Counted from the stretch's first letter, positions 29,823 through 38,785 are shown. The stretch is 64,000 nt of DNA from Novosphingobium sp. AAP83 (GCF_001295795.1 NZ_LJHY01000004.1:211744-275743); one strand, 5' to 3'. Translations and numbers: made by a program. Notes: a model not told the origin generated them from the letters alone.

Positions 29823-30865
29823 AGCGGTTTCCATTCGTCAGCAGCGCCCAGCGGCGCGAATATCGCATCGAGCAAATCGTCAGTCACGCCTTCGGGCGTG
29901 GCGGGCGACCATACCGGCGCGTTGTCCTTATCGACAATGACCGCGCGCACGCCTTCGGCGAAATCGGGCATAAGCAGCACGCGGGAACCGATGCGATATT
30001 CCATCACCATATTGGCCGCAAAATCAGGCAAAGTCAGGCTGGTGGCCAGTTGGCGGAGCGCGACTTTGCAAGTCTGCGGGCTTTTGGTGGCGAGCGCCTT
30101 TAACGTCGTCCGGGCAAAATCGGTGTCTTCAGCGGCCAGTGCGGCAAGGATGTCCTCATAGCGGTCCGATGCGAACAGGCGTTCGATCTCTGCTGCATGC
30201 GCGGCAATCTTCGGTTCGGGCGGAATGGCAGACAATTCACGCAAGATCGTGGCGATGGCAGCAGGATCTCCCGCGATCCGCGCTTTGGCCTCGCCCAAAT
30301 TTTCCGCCGGAAGATAGTGCGAGGCAAGGCCTGCCCACAAACATTCTGCACCATCCAGCCGCGCACCGGTGAGTGCAAGATACTGCCCCATGCGCCCCTT
30401 CATCCGCGACAGGAACCAGCCGCCGCCAACATCGGGAAACAGGCCGATGCCGGTTTCCGGCATGGCATAGCGCGTTGCTTGCGTGACCACGCGGTAGGTT
30501 GCCGGATCGGACAGGCCGACACCGCCGCCCATCGTGATGCCATCCATGTACGCCACGACCGGCTTGCCATAGGTCATCAGCAAGTGATTGAGCTGGTATT
30601 CATCGTGGAAAAACTTGCGCCCCGATGCGCCGCCATCGTTCAGCGCAGAATTGCGCAGGAACGCAATATCGCCGCCTGCGCAAAAGCCGCGCCCTTCGGC
30701 ATGATCGATCAGAACCGCGCCGACGCCATCATCCCCGCGCCATTCCAGCAGCGCTGTGACCATCGCCTGCACCATGCCATAAGTCAGGGCGTGGATCGCT
30801 TTGGGGCGGTTGAGCGAGAGGATGCCGACGCCGCCTTCGCGCTTTGCAAGGACTTCACCGGTCAT
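29819..30865 (-). CDS. 3-hydroxyisobutyryl-CoA hydrolase
   Basis: A 348-aa crotonase-superfamily thioesterase freeing 3-hydroxyisobutyrate in valine degradation. Diagnostic residues are [32 protein letters not shown] and [20 protein letters not shown], the HIBCH-type active site. It overlaps genes on both sides by 4 bp, giving a tightly coupled cassette. Confidence 0.93.
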   Translation of the reverse strand: MTGEVLAKREGGVGILSLNRPKAIHALTYGMVQAMVTALLEWRGDDGVGAVLIDHAEGRGFCAGGDIAFLRNSALNDGGASGRKFFHDEYQLNHLLMTYGKPVVAYMDGITMGGGVGLSDPATYRVVTQATRYAMPETGIGLFPDVGGGWFLSRMKGRMGQYLALTGARLDGAECLWAGLASHYLPAENLGEAKARIAGDPAAIATILRELSAIPPEPKIAAHAAEIERLFASDRYEDILAALAAEDTDFARTTLKALATKSPQTCKVALRQLATSLTLPDFAANMVMEYRIGSRVLLMPDFAEGVRAVIVDKDNAPVWSPATPEGVTDDLLDAIFAPLGAADEWKPL

Positions 30866-32004
30866 TTCAGCAAGTCCCGGCCAATGATCATACGCATGAT
30901 CTCGTTGGTGCCTTCGAGGATGCGGTGGACGCGCAGATCGCGCCAGAACCGCTCAATCGGGTAATCGCGCAGATAACCATAGCCGCCGAACATTTGCAGC
31001 GCGCGATCGACGATGGACGAGCCACTGTCGGTTGCCAGCTTCTTGGCCATGGCGGAAAAGCGCGTCTTGTCAGGTGCATTGGCGCTGACTTTGGCTGCCG
31101 CAAGATAGAGCAGAGCACGCGCAGCTTCGAGATCGGTTGCCATGTCGGCCAGTTGGAACTGGGTGTTTTGGAATTCGGCAATCGCCTTGCCAAACTGGCT
31201 GCGGTCTTTGACGTAAGTTATCGCTTCATCAAGGCAACGCTGTGCGCCACCCAAGGAACAGGCACCGATGTTCAAACGCCCGCCATCAAGCCCTGCCATC
31301 GCGAACTTGAAGCCATCGCCTTCTTCGCCCACGCGGTTGGCGACAGGCACGCGCACGTTATCGAAGATCACTTGCGCGGTAGGCGAGGCATTCCAGCCCA
31401 GCTTGCGCTCTGGCGCGCCAAAGCTGACGCCGGGCATGTCCTTTTCGATCACGAGGCAGGAAATGCCCTTTGGCCCGTTATCGCCCGTGCGCACCATGGT
31501 GACGTAAACATCATTGACGCCGCCGCCCGAGATGAACTGCTTGGTGCCGTTGACGACATAGTGATCGCCTTCCAGCTTTGCCGTGGTTTTCAGCGCGGCA
31601 GCATCGGAACCAGAACCTGGCTCGGTCAGGCAATAGCCCGCCATCTGGTCCATCGTGACCAGCCCGGGGAGATAGCGTGATTTAAGATCGTCGCTGCCGA
31701 ACGTGTCGATCATCCACGCCGACATATTGTGGATCGAGATAAAGGCGCTGGTAGCCGGGCAACCATAGGCCATCGCTTCCATGATCAGCGCGGCTTCAAG
31801 GCGGCCAAGGCCGATACCGCCCGATTCCTCGCTCACGTAGATCGCGGCAAAGCCCAGGTCGGCTGCGGCCTTTATTGTTTCACGCGGGAACGCGTGATCC
31901 TCGTCCCATTGCGCGGCAAACGGGGTAATGGCATCAGCGGTAAAGCGGCGCGCCATTTCCTGAATGGCGATCTGGTCTTCGGTCAGCGCGAATTGATCAG
32001 TCAT
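30862..32004 (-). CDS. Isobutyryl-CoA dehydrogenase (acyl-CoA dehydrogenase family)
   Basis: A 380-aa FAD enzyme oxidising a short branched acyl-CoA. Family signatures are GYCLTEPGSGSDAAAL, the QFGKAIAEFQ segment, QMFGGYGYLRDYPIERFWRDLRV and ILEGTNEIMRMIIGR. Position as first gene of the valine operon argues for isobutyryl-CoA as substrate. The start is at 32004 (MTDQFALTED). Confidence 0.9.
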   Translation of the reverse strand: MTDQFALTEDQIAIQEMARRFTADAITPFAAQWDEDHAFPRETIKAAADLGFAAIYVSEESGGIGLGRLEAALIMEAMAYGCPATSAFISIHNMSAWMIDTFGSDDLKSRYLPGLVTMDQMAGYCLTEPGSGSDAAALKTTAKLEGDHYVVNGTKQFISGGGVNDVYVTMVRTGDNGPKGISCLVIEKDMPGVSFGAPERKLGWNASPTAQVIFDNVRVPVANRVGEEGDGFKFAMAGLDGGRLNIGACSLGGAQRCLDEAITYVKDRSQFGKAIAEFQNTQFQLADMATDLEAARALLYLAAAKVSANAPDKTRFSAMAKKLATDSGSSIVDRALQMFGGYGYLRDYPIERFWRDLRVHRILEGTNEIMRMIIGRDLLK

Positions 32005-32128
32005 GCTTTCATCCCGTGGCACGGTTTAACCACGCCTTTAAAGTTGCTTGTGGCAGGTAAGCCCCGCCATCTTCCCTGTCCAGTATCGGCCTTGGTACAG
32101 GCCGAAAATGCCGGATGCATCGTCAAAC

Positions 32129-32176
32129 AAGCTCCGGAGCGGTAGGCAGGTCGCCTGCCACCCCGCTCCGGAGCAT
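32129..32176. terminator. Nested palindrome downstream of the aldehyde dehydrogenase gene
   Basis: GCTCCGGAGCGG and CCCCGCTCCGGAGC enclose a second inverted repeat GGCAGG-TCG-CCTGCC. GCTCCGGAGC is itself a palindrome, so each arm can also fold alone. It lies 40-90 bp after the dehydrogenase stop and may act as a terminator or be a REP unit. No gene is seen in 32005-32218. Confidence 0.55.
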
Positions 32177-32218
32177 TGCCTTGCGTAACGGACAGAAGAC
32201 CGCCCTCATATCGGGCCG

Positions 32219-33637
32219 TCAGGCAAGCCTTGCGATGACGTCGCCGAACAGGTCCTCGTCGCTTGGCAGGACTTTGGGCTGCGCCAGCGGCTTTGACACC
32301 CAGGTTTCGTTGATCAGGTCACGCCAGGTGATGTTGTTGTTGGTGCCATTACCGCCCCAGCTTCCGCAGCCGAGCGAGAAGGTCTGGCGCATGCCGTTCC
32401 ACAAGTTGCCGCTGTTCGATGCGGACTGCGGCTGGTTGACCATCACGCGGCTGGTGCGAGTGCCATTGGCCAGCTTCATGATGTTTTCATCGGATTGCGA
32501 ATAGATGCCGCAGCTGTGGCCCTGCCCCTGATAGGCTTGAATAGAGTTGGTCAGCGCGATGGCCTCATCAATGTCCTTGGCGCGATAGAGCGCCATCGTC
32601 ACGGTCATCTTCTCGCCCGAGAACGGGAAGTCTGGGCCAGCGCCGGTTTCGGGCACGATGAAGAAGATCTTGCCTTCGGGCAGGCCAAAACCCGCCATGC
32701 CTGCGATCTTTTCGGCAGGCTGCGCCACGGCATTGGCGTTGATATGGCCATCGACCCAGATCACGTTCTGCAAAAGCGTCTTTTCTTCGGGCGAAACAAT
32801 GTAGCCGCCCTGGTGCTGGAGCTTTTCGAGCATCTCGTCAAAGATGGCGTCCAGCAGGATTACGCTGTTGTCTGACGAGCAAGATGCAGCAAGATCGAGC
32901 GTCTTGGAAATGCGGATCTTTTCGGCGGCATCATCCAGATCGGCTGTATCATCCACGGTGATCACCGCGTTGCCCACGCCCACACCCAATGCCGGAGTGC
33001 CCGACGAATAGGCCGCCTTGACCATCGGCGTGCCGCCAGTGGCCAGCACGCGGTCACACTGGCGCATCAGTTCGTTGGTCTTTTCAACAGAAGGGATATC
33101 GATGCTGAGCACGAGATCGGCGGGGCCGCCCATCTTGACGATGGCTTCGCGCATCAGATCGCAGATCATCTTGTTGGTCAGCTTGGCGCGCGGGTGCGGC
33201 GCAACGATGATCGAGTTGCGGCCCTTTACAGCCGAAATCGCCTTGATCACCGGGGTCGCTTCGGGGTTGGTCGAAGGCGACAGCGCACCGATCACACCAA
33301 CCGGCTTGGCGATCTTCACGATATTGCGGACCGCGTCTTCTTCAAGCACGCCCACCGACTTGTCGTGGATGATGTCATGGAGCGTGGCGCGGGTCTTGCG
33401 GAAGATCTTGAGGTACTTGCCGTCATAGTTGCCAAGCTGCGTTTCATCGACGGTGTGCTGCGCAATCTTTTCGGCCACATCTTCGCGGGCCACCGACCAC
33501 ACCATCGCGCGGATCAGCGCATCGACCTGCTCTTGCGTATAGTTTGCGATCTGCGCCTGCGCAGCGCGCGAGCGGGCGACCAGCGCCGCGATTTCGGCAG
33601 CTTCGGGAGACAGTTCGATTGCTTGGGCGACGGCCAT
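32219..33637 (-). CDS. CoA-acylating aldehyde dehydrogenase
   Basis: A 472-aa enzyme of the AdhE-N/EutE/SauS group, converting an aldehyde plus CoA and NAD(P)+ to an acyl-CoA. The catalytic Cys lies in LAASCSSDNSVI; PVGVIGALSPSTNPEATP and GVGVGNAVI are typical of the acylating family. The substrate could be acetaldehyde or sulfoacetaldehyde; MmsA-type methylmalonate semialdehyde dehydrogenase is unlikely from these motifs. It is divergent from a LysR gene that probably controls it. Confidence 0.85.
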   Translation of the reverse strand: MAVAQAIELSPEAAEIAALVARSRAAQAQIANYTQEQVDALIRAMVWSVAREDVAEKIAQHTVDETQLGNYDGKYLKIFRKTRATLHDIIHDKSVGVLEEDAVRNIVKIAKPVGVIGALSPSTNPEATPVIKAISAVKGRNSIIVAPHPRAKLTNKMICDLMREAIVKMGGPADLVLSIDIPSVEKTNELMRQCDRVLATGGTPMVKAAYSSGTPALGVGVGNAVITVDDTADLDDAAEKIRISKTLDLAASCSSDNSVILLDAIFDEMLEKLQHQGGYIVSPEEKTLLQNVIWVDGHINANAVAQPAEKIAGMAGFGLPEGKIFFIVPETGAGPDFPFSGEKMTVTMALYRAKDIDEAIALTNSIQAYQGQGHSCGIYSQSDENIMKLANGTRTSRVMVNQPQSASNSGNLWNGMRQTFSLGCGSWGGNGTNNNITWRDLINETWVSKPLAQPKVLPSDEDLFGDVIARLA

Positions 33638-33825
33638 TGTTAATCCTCGGCTTTCAGGAAAGGATAGCCTCGCCAAGCCATGGCAAGTTTGGCGATCCAT
33701 ATCCTCTCGTTAAAATTTATCGCTCTTTCCTGCACTCCCTCACGTTTGCAGGCAAGGCCACTTCATGCAATGCTGAACTGCAAAAACGCAGGCGCGATAC
33801 CGCTGTGGGATTTTGGATGGGACCA

Positions 33826-34734
33826 ATGGCAATCAACTGGAACGATCTTCAGGACTTTCTGCTGATTGCGCGAGCAGGCCAGCTCTCGCGCGCGGCGGCG
33901 CAATCGGGCGTCGATGCCACAACGATGGGCCGCCGTTTGCGCAGGCTTGAGGCGCGGCTAGGCACGACGCTGTTCGAACAGACACGGCAGGGCCAAGTCC
34001 TGACCGAGGCGGGCGAGCGTATGCTCGAAGAAGTGGAGGCGATGGAACATGCCGCACGCCGCATCTCGGAAAACACCGAATCCGGGCTTGGCGCAGGGGG
34101 ATTGCTGCGTGTCAGCCTGTCCGAAGGGTTTGGCACGTGGCTGGTGGCCGCCCATTTACGCAGCTTTACCGAGCAGCACCCGCGCCTGATGTTCGATCTG
34201 GTGGCGTCGAGCGGATTTCTCAGTCCTTCGAAACGCGAAGCCGATCTGGCGGTCACGCTATCGCGCCCGCGGGCAGGACCGGTGATCGCAGGCAAGCTGT
34301 CGGACTATGCGCTGCGGCTCTATGCCTCGGGCGATTATCTGGCGCGCCACGGCATGCCAAGCAAACCCGCAGACCTTGCCGCCGGCTATCCGCTGGTAGG
34401 ATATATTCCCGATCTGCTCTATGCGCCCGAGCTGCGTTATCTGGCCGAGATCGAGCCGAATTTGTCAGCCACGGTGCGCTCATCCTCGATCAATGCGCAG
34501 CACCGTATGATTGCTGCGGGCGCGGGGATCGGCGTGCTGCCATGTTTTATCGGCGATGCAGATTCATCACTGGCGCCGGTATTTCCGGACCGCCGCATCA
34601 CGCGCTCGTTCTGGCTGGTGACTCACAAGGACACGCACAACCTGTTGCGCGTGCGCGCGTTTCAGGAATGGCTAACCGCGCTGGTAGCACAGGAACGCGG
34701 ACGGCTGTTGCCAAGGTTAGGACCGCCCGCGTGA
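33826..34734 (+). CDS. LysR-family transcriptional regulator
   Basis: About 302 aa. The N-terminal winged helix-turn-helix (FLLIARAGQLSRAAAQSGVDATTMGRRLRRLEARLGTTLFEQ) is followed by a LysR effector domain. It is divergent from the acylating aldehyde dehydrogenase gene (188-bp gap), suggesting aldehyde-responsive control. ATG 33817 is an alternative start three codons earlier. Confidence 0.88.
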   Translation: MAINWNDLQDFLLIARAGQLSRAAAQSGVDATTMGRRLRRLEARLGTTLFEQTRQGQVLTEAGERMLEEVEAMEHAARRISENTESGLGAGGLLRVSLSEGFGTWLVAAHLRSFTEQHPRLMFDLVASSGFLSPSKREADLAVTLSRPRAGPVIAGKLSDYALRLYASGDYLARHGMPSKPADLAAGYPLVGYIPDLLYAPELRYLAEIEPNLSATVRSSSINAQHRMIAAGAGIGVLPCFIGDADSSLAPVFPDRRITRSFWLVTHKDTHNLLRVRAFQEWLTALVAQERGRLLPRLGPPA

Positions 34735-34754
34735 CCCATTCAAATCTTGGCGGT

Positions 34755-35093
34755 TCAAATTTTCGCGACAGGCGCGCCTTCACCCAGATCTTCAAACCAC
34801 GCCTCGACTGTGCCGTTCAGCTTGAGGGTAAGCGGATTACCCTTACGGTCCATCGCCTTACCGGCCTGAACGCGCACCCAACCTTCGGAAATGCAGTATT
34901 CCTCAACATTGGTGCGGACCACATCCTTGAAGCGGATGCCAATGCCGCGACGCAGTTTCTCTTCATCAAAGAACGGGCTGCGCGGATTGATTGCAAGCCG
35001 GTCCGGCGGCACATCAGACCCGGAGGTTGCGGGCGCTGCGGTGACGGGAGCGGTTTCGGGAGCGGTTACAGCTTGGGGCGTTTCATCAGTCAT
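34755..35093 (-). CDS. DUF3297 family protein
   Basis: A 112-aa protein whose second half (DRLAINPRSPFFDEEKL, RGIGIRFKDVVRTNVEEYC, EGWVRV, DRKGNPLTLKLNGTVE) matches the compact DUF3297 family of proteobacteria. The N-terminal 40 residues are Ala/Pro/Thr-rich linker. The function is unknown. Confidence 0.82.
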   Translation of the reverse strand: MTDETPQAVTAPETAPVTAAPATSGSDVPPDRLAINPRSPFFDEEKLRRGIGIRFKDVVRTNVEEYCISEGWVRVQAGKAMDRKGNPLTLKLNGTVEAWFEDLGEGAPVAKI

Positions 35094-35190
35094 GGTCTGC
35101 GCAAATATCTTGATTGCCCCACTTGTCAATCAAGGCCCGCCGTCGTAATGCCCCGCCCCTGTCCGGCAGACCGTTAAAGGCTGCCCCGAC

Positions 35191-35265
35191 GGGCGCGTAG
35201 CTCAGTGGTAGAGCACACCCTTCACACGGGTGGGGTCGCAGGTTCAATCCCCGCCGCGCCCACCA
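35191..35265 (+). tRNA. tRNA-Val (anticodon CAC), with encoded CCA
   Basis: A full cloverleaf is visible. The acceptor GGGCGCG/CGCGCCC, D stem GCTC/GAGC and anticodon stem CACCC/GGGTG surround loop TTCACAC (anticodon CAC, 35223-35225). T stem GCAGG/CCCGC encloses loop TTCAATC, and A-CCA ends the gene. The T stem has one A-C mismatch (35240 with 35252). The gene is the attachment site of the islands to the right; its 3' half recurs at 53468. Confidence 0.95.
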
Positions 35266-35546
35266 TAAACCCCTTTGAAATTTGGGGAGTTTATGGATGG
35301 CCATTTTTCTCACTTGCAGGTTTTGACCCCGTTTCACCCCCGAAATGGGCCGGAATCGACCTCCTCTCGTACAAAACCCGTACAGCATCAGAGCTCCTTT
35401 CTCAGCTTGAGCCGCGTCTTGCGCTCGGCTTTCAACAGTCCCCGTCGCAGGGCCTGATTGATCTTGATCTCAGCATCCTCGGCATGCGTGTAAGTGTTGC
35501 GCATCAGATTGAGGTCTGACCAACCGCCGAACGCGCCGGCGGCCTG
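35218..35546. repeat. attL-type direct repeat: tRNA-Val 3' half plus integrase 3' end (copy 1)
   Basis: About 329 bp that recur almost unchanged at 53468-53795. The repeat starts in the anticodon stem, runs through the tRNA 3' end and a spacer, and ends inside an integrase gene. The two copies mark the left ends of two elements at one tRNA site, 18.25 kb apart. Confidence 0.9.
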
Positions 35547-35620
35547 CCACGAGGCGGCGGATTCGGCCCTCCGGCCAGCCCGAATGCCGCGCGATTTCTC
35601 GGATGGTCATCATTTGCATA
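35388..35620 (-). pseudogene. Truncated tyrosine integrase and excisionase remnant
   Basis: 35388-35546 matches the last 53 codons of the intact integrase at 53638-54735, including the catalytic Tyr region and KLRKEL terminus. One extra C near 35520 breaks the frame. Just beyond, the minus strand starts MQMMTIREIARHSGWPEGRI, similar to the excisionase-like protein at 54929-55165. About 1.4 kb between the excisionase and integrase C-terminus therefore seems to have been deleted. Confidence 0.8.
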
Positions 35621-35715
35621 TCAGCAAATCCTCCGTATTCTGCGTGCTCACCCGCCGATGGCTACTCATTATACAGATACGGCAATAATATGCATTTCGT
35701 GATAACCTGCTGCAG

Positions 35716-35892
35716 ATGTTCGAGCAGGCGATCCGCCTCGCGAAGGATTTCAACCTCAGGTATGAGGTAAACCCGACCAGCGAGAACGAGATCAGCCTCG
35801 CGAAACTGTTCTTCCAATATCTGATGGAAAACGGCACAATTTCGGACGATATGGCGGACGTGCTGACCAGAAGGATGGCAGCCAATGAATGA
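35716..35892 (+). CDS. Short 58-aa protein or gene fragment
   Basis: MFEQAIRLAKDFNLRYEVN and SENEISLAKLFFQYLMENG, ending RRMAANE, gives a coherent helical product with codon use like a real gene. The frame is open a few codons upstream of the ATG, so it may be the 3' end of a broken gene in the decayed left end of island 1. I do not recognise it. Confidence 0.35.
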   Translation: MFEQAIRLAKDFNLRYEVNPTSENEISLAKLFFQYLMENGTISDDMADVLTRRMAANE

Positions 35893-36428
35893 CAATGATG
35901 CGTTTGGCACTGCAGAACGAAGCCTGCATTCCTTCTTCGCCGATCGATACCCTGATCGCGCCGCCGCATAACGGACCATAGTTCGCCAATCCATCCTGCA
36001 AAGAGCGCGACGCGAACATTTAAGACTTGTTTTGCAAAGCTATATGTCTTTGATGAAATGGCTAAAGCCCATCACACTGGCTCTGGTTTTTTCGCATCGG
36101 CAGCGTATTTCCTACGAGTGTCGTCGCTAGGCTCATCAGCGGCCCTGCCAGAGCCGCATGAAGCCATGATTTTCTTCCTGTTCTGCATCCTTCTCACTCT
36201 TGAGAAAATGATCGGACGGCCGGTCTTGCGTGGAAATGCATGGAACTGGCGGGAAGGCTGGCGACTGGAGCTAAGTCCAGCGTTTACGCGGATGTACCGC
36301 GCGAGCCATACCTCAATACAATATCGCCGAAGAGCAGGAACTCGCTGAGCGTTTGCAGCGAAGTGGCTTGTGACGAGGCTGGACTATCAGCGCAAAATTT
36401 GAGCCAGCTCATAGTATACGAATGGGTC
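35893..36428. other. Gap without a recognisable gene
   Basis: About 540 bp between the 58-aa reading frame and the hipBA promoter. Several short frames exist on both strands, but none shows a domain, ribosome site or consistent codon use. It is probably decayed island DNA. Confidence 0.4.
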
Positions 36429-36483
36429 GGCCACATGCGGCCCATAAAATTGACGTTTTCGACCTAGCAGGCCATATATGGCC
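36429..36483 (+). promoter_or_regulatory. hipBA-1 promoter with two operators
   Basis: GGCCACATGCGGCC (36429-36442) and GGCCATATATGGCC (36470-36483) are palindromes about 41 bp apart. Between them lies TTGACG (36450-36455); 17 bp later CATATA (36473-36478) would be the -10 inside operator 2. The same architecture precedes hipBA-2 at 57693-57746. HipB dimers probably bind both sites and repress. Confidence 0.75.
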
Positions 36484-36484
36484 A

Positions 36485-36796
36485 ATGCTTCTAACTCTTA
36501 ATGACCAGATGGCGGACCTCGGAAAGCGGATCAAGGCGCGCCGCCTGTCGCTCGACCTTACCCAGCAAGCGGCAGCTGCCAAGGCAGGAGTAGCTCACCG
36601 AACGTGGCGGCGGATGGAAGCCGAAGGTCGAGCTTCCATTGAGGATCTTGTTCGCGCGGCCATTGCTTTGCGATGCGATGAGGGCATTGCCGCCCTGTTC
36701 CCAGAGATGGAGGCATCGAGCATGGATGAACTGCTCGCGCAGCAGCGCAAGGCAACAAAGCCGCTCCGGCAGCGCGCTGCGGGGACAAGGCAATGA
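36485..36796 (+). CDS. hipB: HipB-like antitoxin / repressor
   Basis: A 103-aa XRE-type helix-turn-helix protein (LGKRIKARRLSLDLTQQAAAAKAGVAHRTWRRME). The start at 36485 corresponds to that of the duplicate at 57748. It overlaps hipA by 4 bp (ATGA), the usual toxin-antitoxin coupling. It is expected to neutralise HipA and to autorepress at the palindromic operators just upstream. The C-terminal tail (about 75-103) is Gln/Arg-rich. Confidence 0.85.
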   Translation: MLLTLNDQMADLGKRIKARRLSLDLTQQAAAAKAGVAHRTWRRMEAEGRASIEDLVRAAIALRCDEGIAALFPEMEASSMDELLAQQRKATKPLRQRAAGTRQ

Positions 36797-38055
36797 AGCT
36801 TGCGCCGGGAACGCCCTTGGCAATTGGGCTGCTCACCGATCAGAATGCACCGGCGCTTTCGGTCGGCAGGCTCGCGATGGCTGCTGGACTGGCACAACTC
36901 GAATGGTCGGCAGACGTCATTGCACAGGGCCTCTCAATCTCTCCCTTGCGCTACCCTGCCGAGCCCGGCCTGCACCCTGCGCGCAGTCGGACATTCGATG
37001 GACTTCACGGTTTCCTGTCGGACTGCCTGCCCGATGCCTGGGGGATGCTATTATTGAAACGTCGGGTCCAGCAGTTGGGCCACCGTTTCGAAGCTCTCGA
37101 TGCGGTCGACCGACTCGCCTTGGTTGGTACGAAAGGCCGCGGTGCTCTGGTCTTTCAGCCTGAAACACTCACGGGCGAGCCAGCTGACAGCATCGACCTT
37201 GACCTTCTGGCCGATGAAGCCCGCCATGTCTTGCTGGGCAAGGAGTCCGAATTGGATGATCTGCTAGCGCGCCTCGGCGGCGGTTCTGGTGGCGCGCGCC
37301 CGAAAGTGCACGTGGCGATCGGCGCAGGCGGTAGTCTGTCCGCCGGAGACGAACTGGCTGTCACGAGGATCGGAAGCGCCAGTGAGGAATGGATCGTCAA
37401 ATTTGCAGCAACCAATGATCCTGCTGATATCGGGCCGCTGGAAGAGGCCTATGCACGTATGGCCCGCGCTGCGCAGATCGACATGGCGGAAACGCGGTTG
37501 ATCCCGTCGGCGACTGGGCCCGGCCATTTCGCAACCAGGCGTTTCGATCGACCGGCGCCGGGAAAGCGGCTGCACATGGTCAGCCTCGGAGGAGCCCTGG
37601 AAGCGTCCCCCCATATGCCGAGCGTTGATTACGACGGCTTCCTCAAGGCGACTTTGGCGATCACGCACAGCATGGCGGACGTCGAGCATGCCTTCCGCCG
37701 CATGATCTTCAACGTGCTCGCGCGAAACCGTGACGATCATGTCCGCCAGCATGCCTACCTGATGGATGACCGAGGAAACTGGCGGCTTGCGCCTGCTTTC
37801 GATCTTACGTTCTCGAATGGCCCTGGCGGCGAGCATTACATGGCTGTTCTGGGCGAAGGCCGCGCCATCACTCGCGAGCATGTCGAGAAGCTTGGGAAGA
37901 ACCACGGGGTCCCAGCCAAGCGTGTTGGCGCCGCCATTGACGATGTTCGCGCGGCCCTCGCGGATTGGCCGTCGTACGCGCGTGACGCGGGGGTCGGTGT
38001 GTCCATGGACACGGTGTCAGAATGTCTGGCTTCAGTGGCCCGCATTTTTGGCTGA
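36793..38055 (+). CDS. hipA: HipA-family serine/threonine kinase toxin
   Basis: A 420-aa HipA-like kinase. In E. coli, HipA phosphorylates glutamyl-tRNA synthetase and induces dormancy; the target here is unknown. Visible elements are the N-terminal subdomain with HGFLSDCLPDAWG, the Gly-rich ejectable loop GGGSGGARPK (162-171), the ATP-binding Lys in EEWIVKF, the catalytic loop RNRDDH (311-316) and the metal-binding APAFDLT (Asp337). It appears intact, unlike the duplicate at 58056. Confidence 0.87.
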   Translation: MKLAPGTPLAIGLLTDQNAPALSVGRLAMAAGLAQLEWSADVIAQGLSISPLRYPAEPGLHPARSRTFDGLHGFLSDCLPDAWGMLLLKRRVQQLGHRFEALDAVDRLALVGTKGRGALVFQPETLTGEPADSIDLDLLADEARHVLLGKESELDDLLARLGGGSGGARPKVHVAIGAGGSLSAGDELAVTRIGSASEEWIVKFAATNDPADIGPLEEAYARMARAAQIDMAETRLIPSATGPGHFATRRFDRPAPGKRLHMVSLGGALEASPHMPSVDYDGFLKATLAITHSMADVEHAFRRMIFNVLARNRDDHVRQHAYLMDDRGNWRLAPAFDLTFSNGPGGEHYMAVLGEGRAITREHVEKLGKNHGVPAKRVGAAIDDVRAALADWPSYARDAGVGVSMDTVSECLASVARIFG

Positions 38056-38105
38056 ACGAGATTTCGATCACTAACTGTGGCTGAATTCAACATTCTCGCT
38101 GATAC

Positions 38106-38240
38106 GTCACGAAACTGCTCAGCAACGCCCGGGTGGTTCGCTGGCTATCGAACCATCGGCAGGAATATCTGTGTGAGTTTCAGCGCATCGCGGAGATCGA
38201 GACGATCGGGTCAATGACTGCGCCTTCACCGCAGGAATGA
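38106..38240 (+). pseudogene. C-terminal remnant of a RepB/ParB-like plasmid partition protein
   Basis: 44 codons read VTKLLSNARVVRWLSNHRQ then EYLCEFQRIAEIE and stop at TGA 38238-38240. This resembles the C-terminal tail of plasmid RepB-type partition proteins. No start or DNA-binding domain remains. It suggests plasmid ancestry for this part of island 1. Confidence 0.5.
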
Positions 38241-38389
38241 GATGATGGAGACCTGCCGTCGGCATCCGTGCCGATCAATCGCACATTTCACTCTCATCAC
38301 GATCGTCGAAGTTGCGCTCTGGAATTCGGCTGCGGTCTTGATAGCGATGGCGTCGAACGAGAGCGATGGCATCAAACTCCCGCTACATT

Positions 38390-38785
38390 AGGTCGGCGTC
38401 AGCGAGTAGCTGCTTTCGGCTGCCCAAGTTTGCGGGGGCGGCATCGTTTGCGCCCTGCAGAAGGTCGTGTCGGCGCAAGTCCTCGGGGACCGAAGCAATC
38501 CCGTCGTCGTAAGCTTGGCGGGCCAACGCCTCTGCAGTCGTTGCCGTCCCGAGGGCGTCTCGAGCCTGCTAGAGGGCATCCCTTGCTGATAGCTTGCGCT
38601 TGCGTGCGTCATCGAGTTCCTGGGCGGGAAGGCCTACATCGACGGGCGCGCCCAAAGGATTGATTTGAGAAAGAACGTGCTGCAGGTCGCCTTCGATTTC
38701 GCTAACGCCGCGCTTCGGTTGCGACAGTCCGTCCAGGGCTGCACGCTTTGCTTCGGGAATAGCACGGGCCGAACTGGCGGGGGCC
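38390..38785 (-). pseudogene. Decayed gene of unknown function
   Basis: On the minus strand a coherent frame (RAIPEAKRAALDGLSQPKRG, VLSQINPLGAPVDVGLPAQE, RKRKLSARDAL) runs into an in-frame TAG. It continues as QARDALGTATTAEALARQAY and GIASVPEDLRRHDLLQ before a second TAG. The protein-like composition across an internal stop marks a pseudogene, perhaps from a plasmid or phage. The rest of 38241-38980 has no recognisable gene. Confidence 0.45.

Noticed and set aside
32219..33637. Assignment of this gene as mmsA
   Set aside because: The catalytic SCSSDNS and GALSPSTNPEATP segments belong to the AdhE/EutE/SauS acylating group, not to MmsA.
36058..36348. Possible 96-aa membrane protein before hipBA-1
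   Set aside because: One weak hydrophobic stretch but poor third-position GC and no ribosome site; more likely decayed DNA.
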